Shown: in pieces, positions 9,201 through 15,787 of the stretch | Numbering within the stretch: position 1 is the first letter of the stretch | How the letters are laid out: every line of letters begins with the position of its first letter | Assembly: GCA_900317305.1 (NCBI GenBank) | Contig: ONGG01000004.1 | Location: 1 to 40,982 of the forward strand | Source: an uncultured Prevotellaceae bacterium | GTDB taxonomy: Bacteria > Bacteroidota > Bacteroidia > Bacteroidales > Bacteroidaceae | Reading direction: 5' to 3' | Length of the DNA: 40,982 bases | Notes under the pieces: generated by a model | Told to the model about the DNA's origin: nothing | Databases searched by the model: none | Seen by the model: the letters and a program-made list of their open reading frames with translations, nothing else | Made by a program: the position numbers and the translations under genes

Positions 9201-9395
9201 GCCTCGGGTGTGGGTGCCAATGGCAACCGTTCGCTGGGTGTGGGTACCATCGGTGGCATGCTCATCGGAACGATAGCCTTACTCTTCGTAGTGCCGGTTC
9301 TCTTCATCCTCTTCCAGGGCATAGAAGAGAAGGTGCTGGGAAAAAGACATCCCAAGAACTTGAGTTCAAGGGCCCAAGATAGCAATAATATCTAA
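6231..9395 (+). CDS. RND efflux permease, HAE1 family (AcrB/MexB-like)
   Basis: The protein has 1054 residues, the normal length for a proton-driven RND pump. The N-terminus MQVRTFIDRPILACVISVLM is the usual first helix. The proton relay is present: paired Asp in TM4 (GTVVDDAIVVVEAVQ) and Lys in TM10 (LIGLLSKTAILLTEYAS). Two large periplasmic loops and a second transmembrane bundle (residues about 865-1035) complete the pseudo-twofold layout. The start overlaps the adaptor stop (ATGCAAGTAA). The last dozen residues (from about KNLSSRAQD) run into GAGTTCAAG-type repeat DNA, so the C-terminal tail may be a recent extension. The expected outer-membrane factor gene is not next door; the channel is presumably encoded elsewhere. 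The substrate cannot be predicted. Confidence 0.95.
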   Translation: MQVRTFIDRPILACVISVLMVLLGIIGLTGLALEQFPEIAPPTVRINANYTGANAETVQRSVVVPLEEAINGVEGMMYMSSTASNNGSASISVFFRQGTDPNMAMVNVQNRAATVQGRLPSDVVKGGLTVRKRQTSNIKQLTVYSADGTFDRTFLANYTKINIEPRLSRIAGVGDVNVIGADYSMRIWLDPQKMANYGITPAEVNRVLDEQNVEAATGTLGADSENTFQYVLKYRGRYEEEQGYEQMVIRSLPNGDVLRIGDVAKVELGAQSYSFIGETNGHPGVNIMINQVAGSNANEIITEIDREVEQIRKDLPPGIVIEDLESKKDFLDASIKNVLRTLLEAMLLVILVVYLFLQSFRSTMIPTIAIVVSLVGTLAVLYFIGFSLNMLTLFALVLVIGTVVDDAIVVVEAVQAQFDAGSRSAYDATVNAMHGITSALVTTTLVFMAVFIPVSFIGGVTGTFYTQFGLTMAIAVAISLFNALTLSPALCALLMTPHADTEKGEKLSFSSRFHIAFDASFHHLVSHYKGGVGWLSRHKWLPASLVVVALVALAGLMKTTKTGLVPSEDMGTVFINVQASPGSTLKQTYGIMKEVEKRIKDLPQLRSYSLVAGTSMGFEQSASNGNFTLKLKKWDERTAKEDRVDSVMEEIYRRTADIANAKIQVNTQAMIPGFGRTNGFELYVQDKKGGTIEELLHYTNQLISGLNEREEISRAFTNFSLKYPQYRIDIDAALCKRHGVSPSDVLSALQGYIGGTYASNFVRFTKLYRVMVQASPEYRLDTESLNRIFVKNGQGEMSPVAQYLTLTRIYGSETLSRFNLFPSISVSGTPADGYSSGQAIEAIREVAAEQLPEGYGFDFGGMTREEASAENTTTMVFIICVIFIYLILCALYESLFVPLAVILSVPFGLAGSFIFAKIWGLENNIYMQTGLIMLIGLLSKTAILLTEYASERRRQGMGIVESALDAAGVRLRPILMTSMTMVFGLLPLAFASGVGANGNRSLGVGTIGGMLIGTIALLFVVPVLFILFQGIEEKVLGKRHPKNLSSRAQDSNNI

Positions 9396-9399
9396 AACC

Positions 9400-9576
9400 A
9401 AGAGTTCGGGAAAGCAAGTTCAAAAATCCCAATAACAAGAGTTCAAGAATGCAAAAAGTTCAGGAGTTCAAGAAAGCAGGAGTATTGTCTGAACTCCTGA
9501 ACTTCTTGAACTCCTGAACTTATTGAGAACCAGAGTATTGTCTGAACTTCTGAACTCCTGAACTTCTCAACTCCTA
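9400..9576. repeat. GAACTCCT-family repeat block with 19-bp perfect hairpin
   Basis: The 187-bp gap between the convergent permease and GH98 genes is filled with short related words. AAGAGTTC occurs at about 9410 and 9438. The arm AAGTTCAGGAGTTCAAGAA (9457-9475) is perfectly complementary to TTCTTGAACTCCTGAACTT (9504-9522), a 19-bp stem with a 28-nt loop. A directly repeated head, GTATTGTCTGAACT, occurs at about 9483 and 9536, each followed by 8-9-nt TGAACTCC units. A two-way terminator is likely, but the block is longer and more repetitive than a terminator needs. The same family occurs near 2.6 kb and 12.8 kb. Confidence 0.7.
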
Positions 9577-9582
9577 AGAAAA

Positions 9583-12500
9583 CTACTTTACCATCATCTT
9601 CCTGGCCTTCCCATCTCGTCCTACCACGATGTTCAGGCCTGGTTGGAGCGACTCCCTGCGCACGCCTGCCACACTGTAGATGCCCATGGGTCGGATGTCG
9701 CGGTCTGTGGTCTCGTCGATACCGGTCTGCCCGGTGGATTTGATGTTGCACTCCAAGAGCAGGAACTCGTCGAAGCCGGAGCCGTTGTTTACGAAACTGA
9801 TGATGTATTTGCCACTCTCCGTAATCTCGAAAGGCAACTCATGCAGTTCAGACGAGGAAAGGTTGGCCGAGGTGCTGCCATTGGCGTTGGGTGTGGCGGC
9901 AAGGGCCTCTGTGGTGGCCACGCCAACGTTAGTGGAACTGAGGATGCGTGCCTTGTATTTCGGGCTGCCCTTCCAGGCTGCCATGGCGAAGGTGAGTTTG
10001 TAGGAACCTTTCTCCAAGGTCAGCGGATAGGCGCTCTGACGGCCATACTCACAGTTGTTCACGCGCCAGTAGAGGGCTTTGCCCTGATATCCGTTGAAGC
10101 CTACGAAAGTGCGGTCGCCAGAGGTGTAGTTGTTGGGATACTCATGTATGACATTGTCTTCCTGCATCGCCCGCCAGCCTTCGGGGAAGTTGCCATTGAG
10201 CACGTTGCTGTAGTCGATAGCGTAGATGGCCGACATGTCGGTGAAGATGGGCTCGATGGTCACATTGTCGTCGGGCATGGTGAACTGTCCTTCGTCGCTG
10301 ATGCTCACGCCGCCATGGATGATGTTCCATCCACTCAGGGCATAGCCCTCGTCGGGCATGACCGAAAGCGACACCACTTGGCCTTCAACGGCGGTGTCGG
10401 TATCGGCCACCACGGTTCCGTGTTCTGCCTGATGTACGCTGACACCAAACCGCTCTTCCTCCAGTCCTGCAGGAGCGTAAATCACCTGGTCGATATACAT
10501 GTTCAGACCGCTGGTGTTCTTGATCACCAGATTGTTCAAGCCTTCGGAAAGGGTAGCGTCGAAGGTGGCCTTGCGCCACTCATTGTTGGCGGTCTTCTCA
10601 CAACTCACAAGTTTCCTCGCACCATTGATCATGATGGCGAGATTGCCTGAGGTCTGGGGCGAGGTATAGCGGATGGTGATGGTATAGTCGCCAGGATGCT
10701 TCACGTTCAGCTGATGGCGCAGGGCGCCAGAAGTGCTCGTACCCATGTCGGCGAATCCGTTGCCGGCATGGCCACGCACGTTGGGGTATCTGCCATAGGG
10801 GTCGGTCACACAACTCTTGATGCCCATGAAGTCCATGTCCTCGGCCTCGATGATGATCTCGCCATGGTAGTCCTCGGGCTGTTTGGGCAGGTCGGCCGAC
10901 AGACTGGTCATGGGCAGTACGTCGGTCTGGCGGTCGGTGGCATTGCCCGTGCAGTGCAGGGTCAGGTCCACCGCTCCGTTGTGGCTCACCTCCAAGGTGT
11001 AGGTCTGCGCTTCGGCATCGTAGTTGGCTGTGGCCGAGGCATTGGCTTCCACGCGCTTGGTCATCTCATACGAGGGTTGGCTGGTGACGCCGGTCACTAC
11101 AATCCTGTCTACCACCAGTTTTGTGGTGTCGTTGCGGTAGTTGTTCAGGTAGAAGTCAATGTGGTCGGCACTCTCGCGGATCAGGCCGCTGCTCAACTTG
11201 CCATAGGTGAGTTGCAGCCGCTCGCAGGTGTTGTAGAGCAGGGGGATGTCGGCCGATGCCGTGGTCTTCGTGTTCAGATAGGTGTAGGGGGTGTAGGTCA
11301 CGAGTTGGTTTTTCAGACGCGACACATACAGGTCGCCCTGGCTCACCTCGGCATACTGGTTGTCGAAGTCGGCCACTTTCTCCTTCTGACTTGACCAACG
11401 CGAGGTGTAGGCCGATTTCCTCACCTGCACGGGGATGCTCTTGCTCAGGTCGTCGTAGAGGTCGATGACGATGGGTATGGCGGCATAGCGACCGGTCTTC
11501 TTGAAGTAGCAGTAGTTGTCCATCCATTGGCCGTTGTTACGGTTGAAGGGGTCGTCCTGCTTGTAAAGTCCGTCGTACAGACTGCCCCATGCGGCGTATT
11601 TCTGCTCGTCGTTTCCGGTCGACACGTCGTTGATGACCACGATTTTAGTGCGGTCGATCACTTCCTCACGGGTGGGGATGTAGATGGTGCCGTCGATGAT
11701 TTTGTGGAACATGTCGAGCCAGGCATTGCGGAAACCGGGGAAAGTGCCCCAGTTGCGGCGGGTGTAGCCGTCGACGTTGGTGTCGCTCAGGTTCTGGAAG
11801 TCCTCGGTCCATATTAGTTCCGGACCATCCCATACCGCTCCTCCGTTTACTGCAGTCTGCTCCATCACCGTTCCGATGCCGGCAGCTACGGGATATTTCT
11901 TGCCGTTGTCCTTTCCCAAGATTGATTCAAGGGCGCCGTTCCAACCGCAGTTGTCGTAGCGAACGCCATAACTCTTGGCCAGTCCTGAGATGAAGGGGCC
12001 ATAGGTCATGCTCTCGTTGTTGTAGAAGCACGACGAGGTGGTGTATTTGTAAAGCCAGAGGATGGCGTCGGGATAGTCTTTGCAAGCCTGGAGCAGTTCG
12101 GCATTGCGCTTCATCATGCCCATCGGGTTGAGCGGATGCGACCAGATGTTGCCGCAGAACGAGATGGTGAGAAAGCCGCCATATTTGTGGGCCATGGGCA
12201 CCAGTTTGGCAAAGAGGGCGATGCGTGATGCCTGGGTGCTCGAACTCTTGTCGTTGGGCTCGTCGAAACCCCAGAACTGCTCGGCGTAGTTCCAGCCAAG
12301 GAAGTTGGGATAGCGCTTATAGAAATACTCGAAGGTCTCGAGGTCGTTGTCCTGGATGTGGGTGTGTCCGCCACTGGCTGGCTGACAGGTGAACCAAAGA
12401 CCGTTCATCTGACAGACCGAGGCCCACGACTTGTAGGTGCGCACAGCGTTCTGGGGCATCTTGTACACGTTCTTCTCCGTGTCGTACTGGCACGACAGCG

Positions 12501-12690
12501 AGAGATTCATGCACACGTAAGGTTTGATGTCGTCGGGAATGAGGTCGATGATTTTCTGGGGGTCGGCCTTGTTCCACACATCGATGTGGATGAGCCAGAG
12601 AGGATGTTGTGAGTCGATGGGACGCCGCGATTGGGCGTTGGTGCCTGTAATGACAAGCACAAGAAGCAAAAGCAAGAATAATCTTTTCAT
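9583..12690 (-). CDS. Multimodular glycoside hydrolase family 98 enzyme
   Basis: The protein has 1035 residues from the ATG at 12690, chosen because it opens a signal peptide (MKRLFLLLLLVLVITGTNAQ). GH98 blocks are strong: WLIHIDVWNKADPQKIIDLI, CQPASGGHTHIQDNDL, FLGWNYAEQFWGFDEP (Glu137 the likely acid), DGPELIWTEDF, and IPTREEVIDRTKIVVINDV. The catalytic barrel spans about 22-420 and the GH98 C-terminal sandwich about 430-600. A CBM6-like module (about 608-745, IIIEAEDMDF), an InlB-type repeat (about 750-822, GYALSGWN), another beta-sandwich and a tail with GIYSVAGVRR follow. GH98 members are endo-acting on blood-group glycans or on complex glucuronoarabinoxylan; I cannot decide which, though the GH43 neighbour mildly favours xylan. 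It is secreted, and the tail suggests surface display. Confidence 0.88.
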   Translation of the reverse strand: MKRLFLLLLLVLVITGTNAQSRRPIDSQHPLWLIHIDVWNKADPQKIIDLIPDDIKPYVCMNLSLSCQYDTEKNVYKMPQNAVRTYKSWASVCQMNGLWFTCQPASGGHTHIQDNDLETFEYFYKRYPNFLGWNYAEQFWGFDEPNDKSSSTQASRIALFAKLVPMAHKYGGFLTISFCGNIWSHPLNPMGMMKRNAELLQACKDYPDAILWLYKYTTSSCFYNNESMTYGPFISGLAKSYGVRYDNCGWNGALESILGKDNGKKYPVAAGIGTVMEQTAVNGGAVWDGPELIWTEDFQNLSDTNVDGYTRRNWGTFPGFRNAWLDMFHKIIDGTIYIPTREEVIDRTKIVVINDVSTGNDEQKYAAWGSLYDGLYKQDDPFNRNNGQWMDNYCYFKKTGRYAAIPIVIDLYDDLSKSIPVQVRKSAYTSRWSSQKEKVADFDNQYAEVSQGDLYVSRLKNQLVTYTPYTYLNTKTTASADIPLLYNTCERLQLTYGKLSSGLIRESADHIDFYLNNYRNDTTKLVVDRIVVTGVTSQPSYEMTKRVEANASATANYDAEAQTYTLEVSHNGAVDLTLHCTGNATDRQTDVLPMTSLSADLPKQPEDYHGEIIIEAEDMDFMGIKSCVTDPYGRYPNVRGHAGNGFADMGTSTSGALRHQLNVKHPGDYTITIRYTSPQTSGNLAIMINGARKLVSCEKTANNEWRKATFDATLSEGLNNLVIKNTSGLNMYIDQVIYAPAGLEEERFGVSVHQAEHGTVVADTDTAVEGQVVSLSVMPDEGYALSGWNIIHGGVSISDEGQFTMPDDNVTIEPIFTDMSAIYAIDYSNVLNGNFPEGWRAMQEDNVIHEYPNNYTSGDRTFVGFNGYQGKALYWRVNNCEYGRQSAYPLTLEKGSYKLTFAMAAWKGSPKYKARILSSTNVGVATTEALAATPNANGSTSANLSSSELHELPFEITESGKYIISFVNNGSGFDEFLLLECNIKSTGQTGIDETTDRDIRPMGIYSVAGVRRESLQPGLNIVVGRDGKARKMMVK

Positions 12691-12712
12691 GTTGGATAAG
12701 TAATTTGTGCTG

Positions 12713-12720
12713 CAAAAGTA
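12713..12720 (-). promoter_or_regulatory. Candidate -7 promoter element for the GH98 gene
   Basis: The minus strand reads TACTTTTG, matching TAnnTTTG, 23 bp upstream of the GH98 start at 12690. A convincing -33 TTTG at 19-21 bp is lacking; a TTTG lies only about 12 bp away. Placement fits a short leader. Confidence 0.4.
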
Positions 12721-12820
12721 ATACTTATTCACCAAATCCTACTCCTTTTATTGTATCACACATTATGCCATTTGTATCATTCATCTCCTTTCGTATTTCC
12801 CACACCTGTGAATTCCGGAC

Positions 12821-12871
12821 TAATGTCTGAACTCCTGCAACTTCTGAACTCCTGAACTACAAGAAGTTGAA
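12821..12871. repeat. GAACTCCT-family repeat in a divergent intergenic region
   Basis: The sequence starts with TAATGTCTGAACTCCTG, the same head as near 2626, and continues with three 8-9-nt TGAACTCC-like units. An 8-bp inverted repeat (CAACTTCT at about 12838, AGAAGTTG at about 12862) can form a hairpin. Unlike the other two loci, this copy lies between genes transcribed away from each other, upstream of the promoter at 12900, so terminator function is not obvious here. Confidence 0.6.
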
Positions 12872-12899
12872 CGGATGCGAAACTTTTATCTCTTAATTA

Positions 12900-12931
12900 T
12901 TTGTGCGTTCGCCAATATTTCACTAACTTTA
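12900..12931 (+). promoter_or_regulatory. Bacteroidota-type promoter of the second SH3 gene
   Basis: TTTG at 12900-12903, a 20-bp spacer, then TAACTTTA at 12924-12931, one base from TAnnTTTG. Transcription would begin near 12938, leaving a leader of about 35 nt before the ATG at 12974. This also argues against the longer frame beginning at 12875. Confidence 0.6.
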
Positions 12932-12973
12932 CACACGAATTATACGAAATACCGTACTAAATACCATAATAAT

Positions 12974-13408
12974 ATGAAAAGAAATCTATTGTTGATCGTG
13001 ATGGCTGTAGTTTGCAGTTGCACGATTCAAGCCCAATCGATGAAAATGGTTGTTGATAAGAAAGGTGAGGTTGTGGGGCGCTATGTGCGCACCAGCGGCA
13101 ATTCTTTCATTGTGGAAGTGCAAGACACCTATGATGTGCCAAAGGCAGGCAACCGCGTGGTCACTTTCAGTGCCGCAAAGGGCCAGGGCATCTGCTACCG
13201 CAACCAGGACAAAGTGGGAAATATCAACGTGCGTAAGGGACCGTCGACCAAAACGGCCGTAGTGGCCAAAATCCCTGAGTTTGATGGTGTGCCCGACTGC
13301 TATCCTTGCCTGGGAAAAGTCAAAGGTTGGTATAAAATCAATATTGATGGTGTAATTGGATATGTCCGCCAAGACCTGGCTTGCTGGGATGGCATGTGCA
13401 CCTTCTGA
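12974..13408 (+). CDS. Small exported SH3-domain protein
   Basis: The protein has 144 residues from the ATG at 12974. An earlier in-frame start at 12875 would fall upstream of the predicted promoter. The N-terminus MKRNLLLIVMAVVCSCTIQA is a signal peptide ending in an AQ-type cleavage site; Cys residues near position 14-16 leave lipidation possible. A middle segment (VVDKKGEVVGRYVRTSG) of unknown fold precedes one SH3b domain with NINVRKGPSTKTAVVAKI and GWYKINIDGVIGYV. It resembles one repeat of the 2678-3184 protein. Such domains bind ligands rather than catalyse. A 9-nt tandem repeat follows the stop codon directly. Function unknown beyond probable periplasmic binding. Confidence 0.75.
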   Translation: MKRNLLLIVMAVVCSCTIQAQSMKMVVDKKGEVVGRYVRTSGNSFIVEVQDTYDVPKAGNRVVTFSAAKGQGICYRNQDKVGNINVRKGPSTKTAVVAKIPEFDGVPDCYPCLGKVKGWYKINIDGVIGYVRQDLACWDGMCTF

Positions 13409-13413
13409 ATCTA

Positions 13414-13458
13414 TTAAAGTCCTTAAGGTCCCTAAAGTCCTTAAAGTCCTTAAAATTT
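13414..13458 (+). repeat. Tandem array of a 9-nt unit (TTAAAGTCC)
   Basis: Four consecutive 9-nt units (TTAAAGTCC, then TTAAGGTCC, CTAAAGTCC and TTAAAGTCC) occupy 13414-13449 in perfect phase, followed by a decayed fifth (TTAAAATTT). The array fills most of the 57-bp gap between the SH3 gene and the flavin-reductase gene, which point the same way. It ends 8 bp before the next ATG, so it would be in the leader or spacer RNA of that gene. Confidence 0.85.
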
Positions 13459-13465
13459 AAAAATT

Positions 13466-14029
13466 ATGAAAAGTTTTGGCTCTAAACCGTGGATGCTTCC
13501 ACAGCCCGTGCTCATCATCGGCACATACGATAAAGACGGAAAACCCAATGCCATGAATGCCGCCTGGGGTGGCACCTGGGATATGCACGAGATTATCATC
13601 TCGCTGGCCTCTCATGCCACCACCGACAATCTTGAGGCCACTGGCGAATTCACCGTGGCCTTCGCCACACGCGACACCCTTGTGGCGGCCGACTTCGTGG
13701 GAATTGTCAGCGCCAGGAACGATGCGGAGAAAATGGCAAAGACCGGATGGACCATCGAGAAAGCGCCCAACGTGAACGCCCCGGTGTTCCGTGAGCTCCC
13801 CATGACCATGGAGTGCAAAGTGCTGCGCAAGATCGATGAGTCGGAGACGGGCTATTACCTGGTGGCAGAGGTGGTCAATATTCTCTGCGACGAGCAATTC
13901 CTGGCCGAGGACGGCAACCCCGACGTGGAGCGCATGCAGGTCATCACCTACGACCCTGTGCATCACGGGTATATCCAGTTGGGACAAACCGTGGGCAAGG
14001 CCTTCGCAGATGGCAAGCAACTAAAGTGA
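13466..14029 (+). CDS. Flavin reductase-like (flavoredoxin-type) FMN-binding protein
   Basis: The protein has 187 residues, the usual size of single-domain flavin-reductase-like proteins. The N-terminus KPWMLPQPVLIIGTYDKDGKPNAMNAAWGG is the family's first beta-hairpin and FMN phosphate contact (P-x-P-V-x-I-x-x-x-D-x-x-G-x-x-N). It is followed by the ISLASHATTDNLEATGEFTVAF strand-helix, where the small residues line the flavin. No second domain is present. Such proteins move electrons with bound FMN; partners are unknown. It has no signal peptide, so it is cytoplasmic. The gene starts right after the 9-nt array and may be read through from the SH3 gene. Confidence 0.85.
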   Translation: MKSFGSKPWMLPQPVLIIGTYDKDGKPNAMNAAWGGTWDMHEIIISLASHATTDNLEATGEFTVAFATRDTLVAADFVGIVSARNDAEKMAKTGWTIEKAPNVNAPVFRELPMTMECKVLRKIDESETGYYLVAEVVNILCDEQFLAEDGNPDVERMQVITYDPVHHGYIQLGQTVGKAFADGKQLK

Positions 14030-14092
14030 TTCCGTAACCCTCTACTTTTCTATAGCCAATTTCTTCCAGAAACAATAACTTCAAAAAGACCC

Positions 14093-15772
14093 ATGCTTCA
14101 AGTCCGTTGCAAGAACATCAATATCACCAAAAGTTTCCCTGAGGGAATTTCGCTCCTCGATGTCTACCAAGCACTCGCCGATGAAATCAAGTTGCCTTAT
14201 CCTGTAGTCGCAGCAAAGGTGAACAATGCGACCCAGGGACTCAAGTTCAGGCTCTTCCAGAACCGTGATGTGGAGTTCCTCGACGCACGCGAGGGCGCCG
14301 GGCACCGTGTCTATGTGCGGTCGCTCTGCTTCGTGCTCTACAAGGCCACGTCCGACCTCTTCCCAGGGTCCAAGCTCTTCATCGAGCACCCCATCTCGAG
14401 GGGCTATTATTGCAATTTCAAGAAGCGGGGTAACGAACCGCTCACAGAGCAGGATGTGGAGCAAATCCGTGAGCGTATGCAGGAGATTATCCACCTCGAC
14501 ATGCCTTTCAGGCGCTCGGAGGCAACTACCGAGGAGGCCATCAGGGTGTTCAAGGAGAGGGGATTCTCCGACAAGGTGAAGTTGCTTGAGACCAGCGGAC
14601 AGATATACAGCGACTACTATATGCTGGGCGACACCGTCGACTACTACTACGGACCGCTCGTGCCCTCGGCCGGCTACCTCACGGTGTGGGGACTGGAACT
14701 GATGAACGACGGTATGCTGCTCCGGGTGCCCAACCATCACAACCCCACCTTGCTGGCAGAGAAACTCGACCAGCCCCATACGTTCGAGGTCTTCGCCGAG
14801 AAGGTAAGGTGGGATATCATTATGCGGCTCTCGAACGCGGGCGACGTCAACAAGGCAGTGCTCAAGGGTCATGCCTCTGAACTCATACAGGTGAGCGAGG
14901 CGCTGCAGGAGAAGAAAATCGTGAAGATAGCCGAGGAAATCGACCGGCGTTTCCATGCCGAGACCGACCCCGTGCGCATCGTGCTCATCACCGGACCATC
15001 GAGTTCGGGAAAGACCACCTTCACCAAGCGACTCTCCGTGCAACTTCTGGCCTGTGGCTTGCGCCCCATATCCTTCTCTACCGACGACTATTTCGTCAAT
15101 CGCGTCGACACGCCCAAACTGCCCAACGGACAGTATGACTTCGACAATATCAAGGCTGTGGACAGCGAACTGCTTGAGGACCATCTGGCCCGACTTGTCG
15201 CTGGCGAGAGGGTAGAGGTGCCCGAGTATAATTTCGTGACCGGAAAACGGGAGTACAATGGAAAGAAACTGAAACTCCAGGGCGACAACGTGCTCATCAT
15301 CGAGGGTATTCATGCCCTCAACCCCATGCTCACCAAAAACATCCCGGGCATCGCTTATTACAAGATTTTCGTGTCGGCGCTCACCAGTGTGTCACTCGAC
15401 GATCACAACTGGATTCCCACTCGCGACAACCGGCTCCTGCGCCGCATCATACGCGACTACAACAAAGGGGCATATTCGGCCCGCGAGACCATCAGCATGT
15501 GGCCCAATGTGTGTGCGGCCGAGGAAAAATGGATCTTGCCTTTCCAGGAAACGGCCGATGTGATGTTCAACTCGGCGCTCAACATCGAGTTCGCTGTCTT
15601 GCGCAACAATGCCGAGATCATCCTCTCCACCGTGCCCAAGAACTGTCCTGAGTATGCCGAGGCCCATCGCCTGCTCAAGTTCATCCACTATTTCCTCCCT
15701 GTGAGCGACAAGGAGATACCGCCCACCAGCATCATGCGAGAGTTTGTAGGCGGCTCCAGCTTCAAGTATTAG
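14093..15772 (+). CDS. Nucleoside (uridine-type) kinase with TGS and ThrRS-like N-terminal domains
   Basis: The protein has 559 residues. A TGS domain occupies about 1-60 (FPEGISLLDVYQALADE), followed by a threonyl-tRNA-synthetase-like second domain (about 65-230, with FIEHPISRGYYC). A P-loop kinase of the uridine kinase/phosphoribulokinase fold runs from about 290 to the end. Walker A is GPSSSGKT at 301-308; FSTDDYFVNR and YDFDNIKAVD are the substrate-binding and lid segments, and LIIEGIHALNP is the Walker B-like strand. Bacteroidota commonly carry this architecture annotated as nucleoside kinase; phosphorylation of uridine or another nucleoside is expected. It lacks tRNA-synthetase catalysis. 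It is cytoplasmic, and the TonB receptor gene follows 15 bp later and may be co-transcribed. Confidence 0.88.
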   Translation: MLQVRCKNINITKSFPEGISLLDVYQALADEIKLPYPVVAAKVNNATQGLKFRLFQNRDVEFLDAREGAGHRVYVRSLCFVLYKATSDLFPGSKLFIEHPISRGYYCNFKKRGNEPLTEQDVEQIRERMQEIIHLDMPFRRSEATTEEAIRVFKERGFSDKVKLLETSGQIYSDYYMLGDTVDYYYGPLVPSAGYLTVWGLELMNDGMLLRVPNHHNPTLLAEKLDQPHTFEVFAEKVRWDIIMRLSNAGDVNKAVLKGHASELIQVSEALQEKKIVKIAEEIDRRFHAETDPVRIVLITGPSSSGKTTFTKRLSVQLLACGLRPISFSTDDYFVNRVDTPKLPNGQYDFDNIKAVDSELLEDHLARLVAGERVEVPEYNFVTGKREYNGKKLKLQGDNVLIIEGIHALNPMLTKNIPGIAYYKIFVSALTSVSLDDHNWIPTRDNRLLRRIIRDYNKGAYSARETISMWPNVCAAEEKWILPFQETADVMFNSALNIEFAVLRNNAEIILSTVPKNCPEYAEAHRLLKFIHYFLPVSDKEIPPTSIMREFVGGSSFKY

Positions 15773-15787
15773 TCCTTTATCGTCTCT

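Noticed and set aside
12875-12973. Longer N-terminus for the second SH3 protein
   Set aside because: The added 33 residues would precede a good signal peptide, and the predicted promoter lies inside that stretch.
13414-13458. CRISPR-like array
   Set aside because: Units of 9 nt repeat without spacers, and there are no cas genes in the window.
14081-15313. A 410-codon antisense frame over the nucleoside kinase, and similar ones at 15392-16705 and 35151-36548
   Set aside because: They mirror strongly biased coding sequence in the opposite phase. No domain, start context or promoter supports them.
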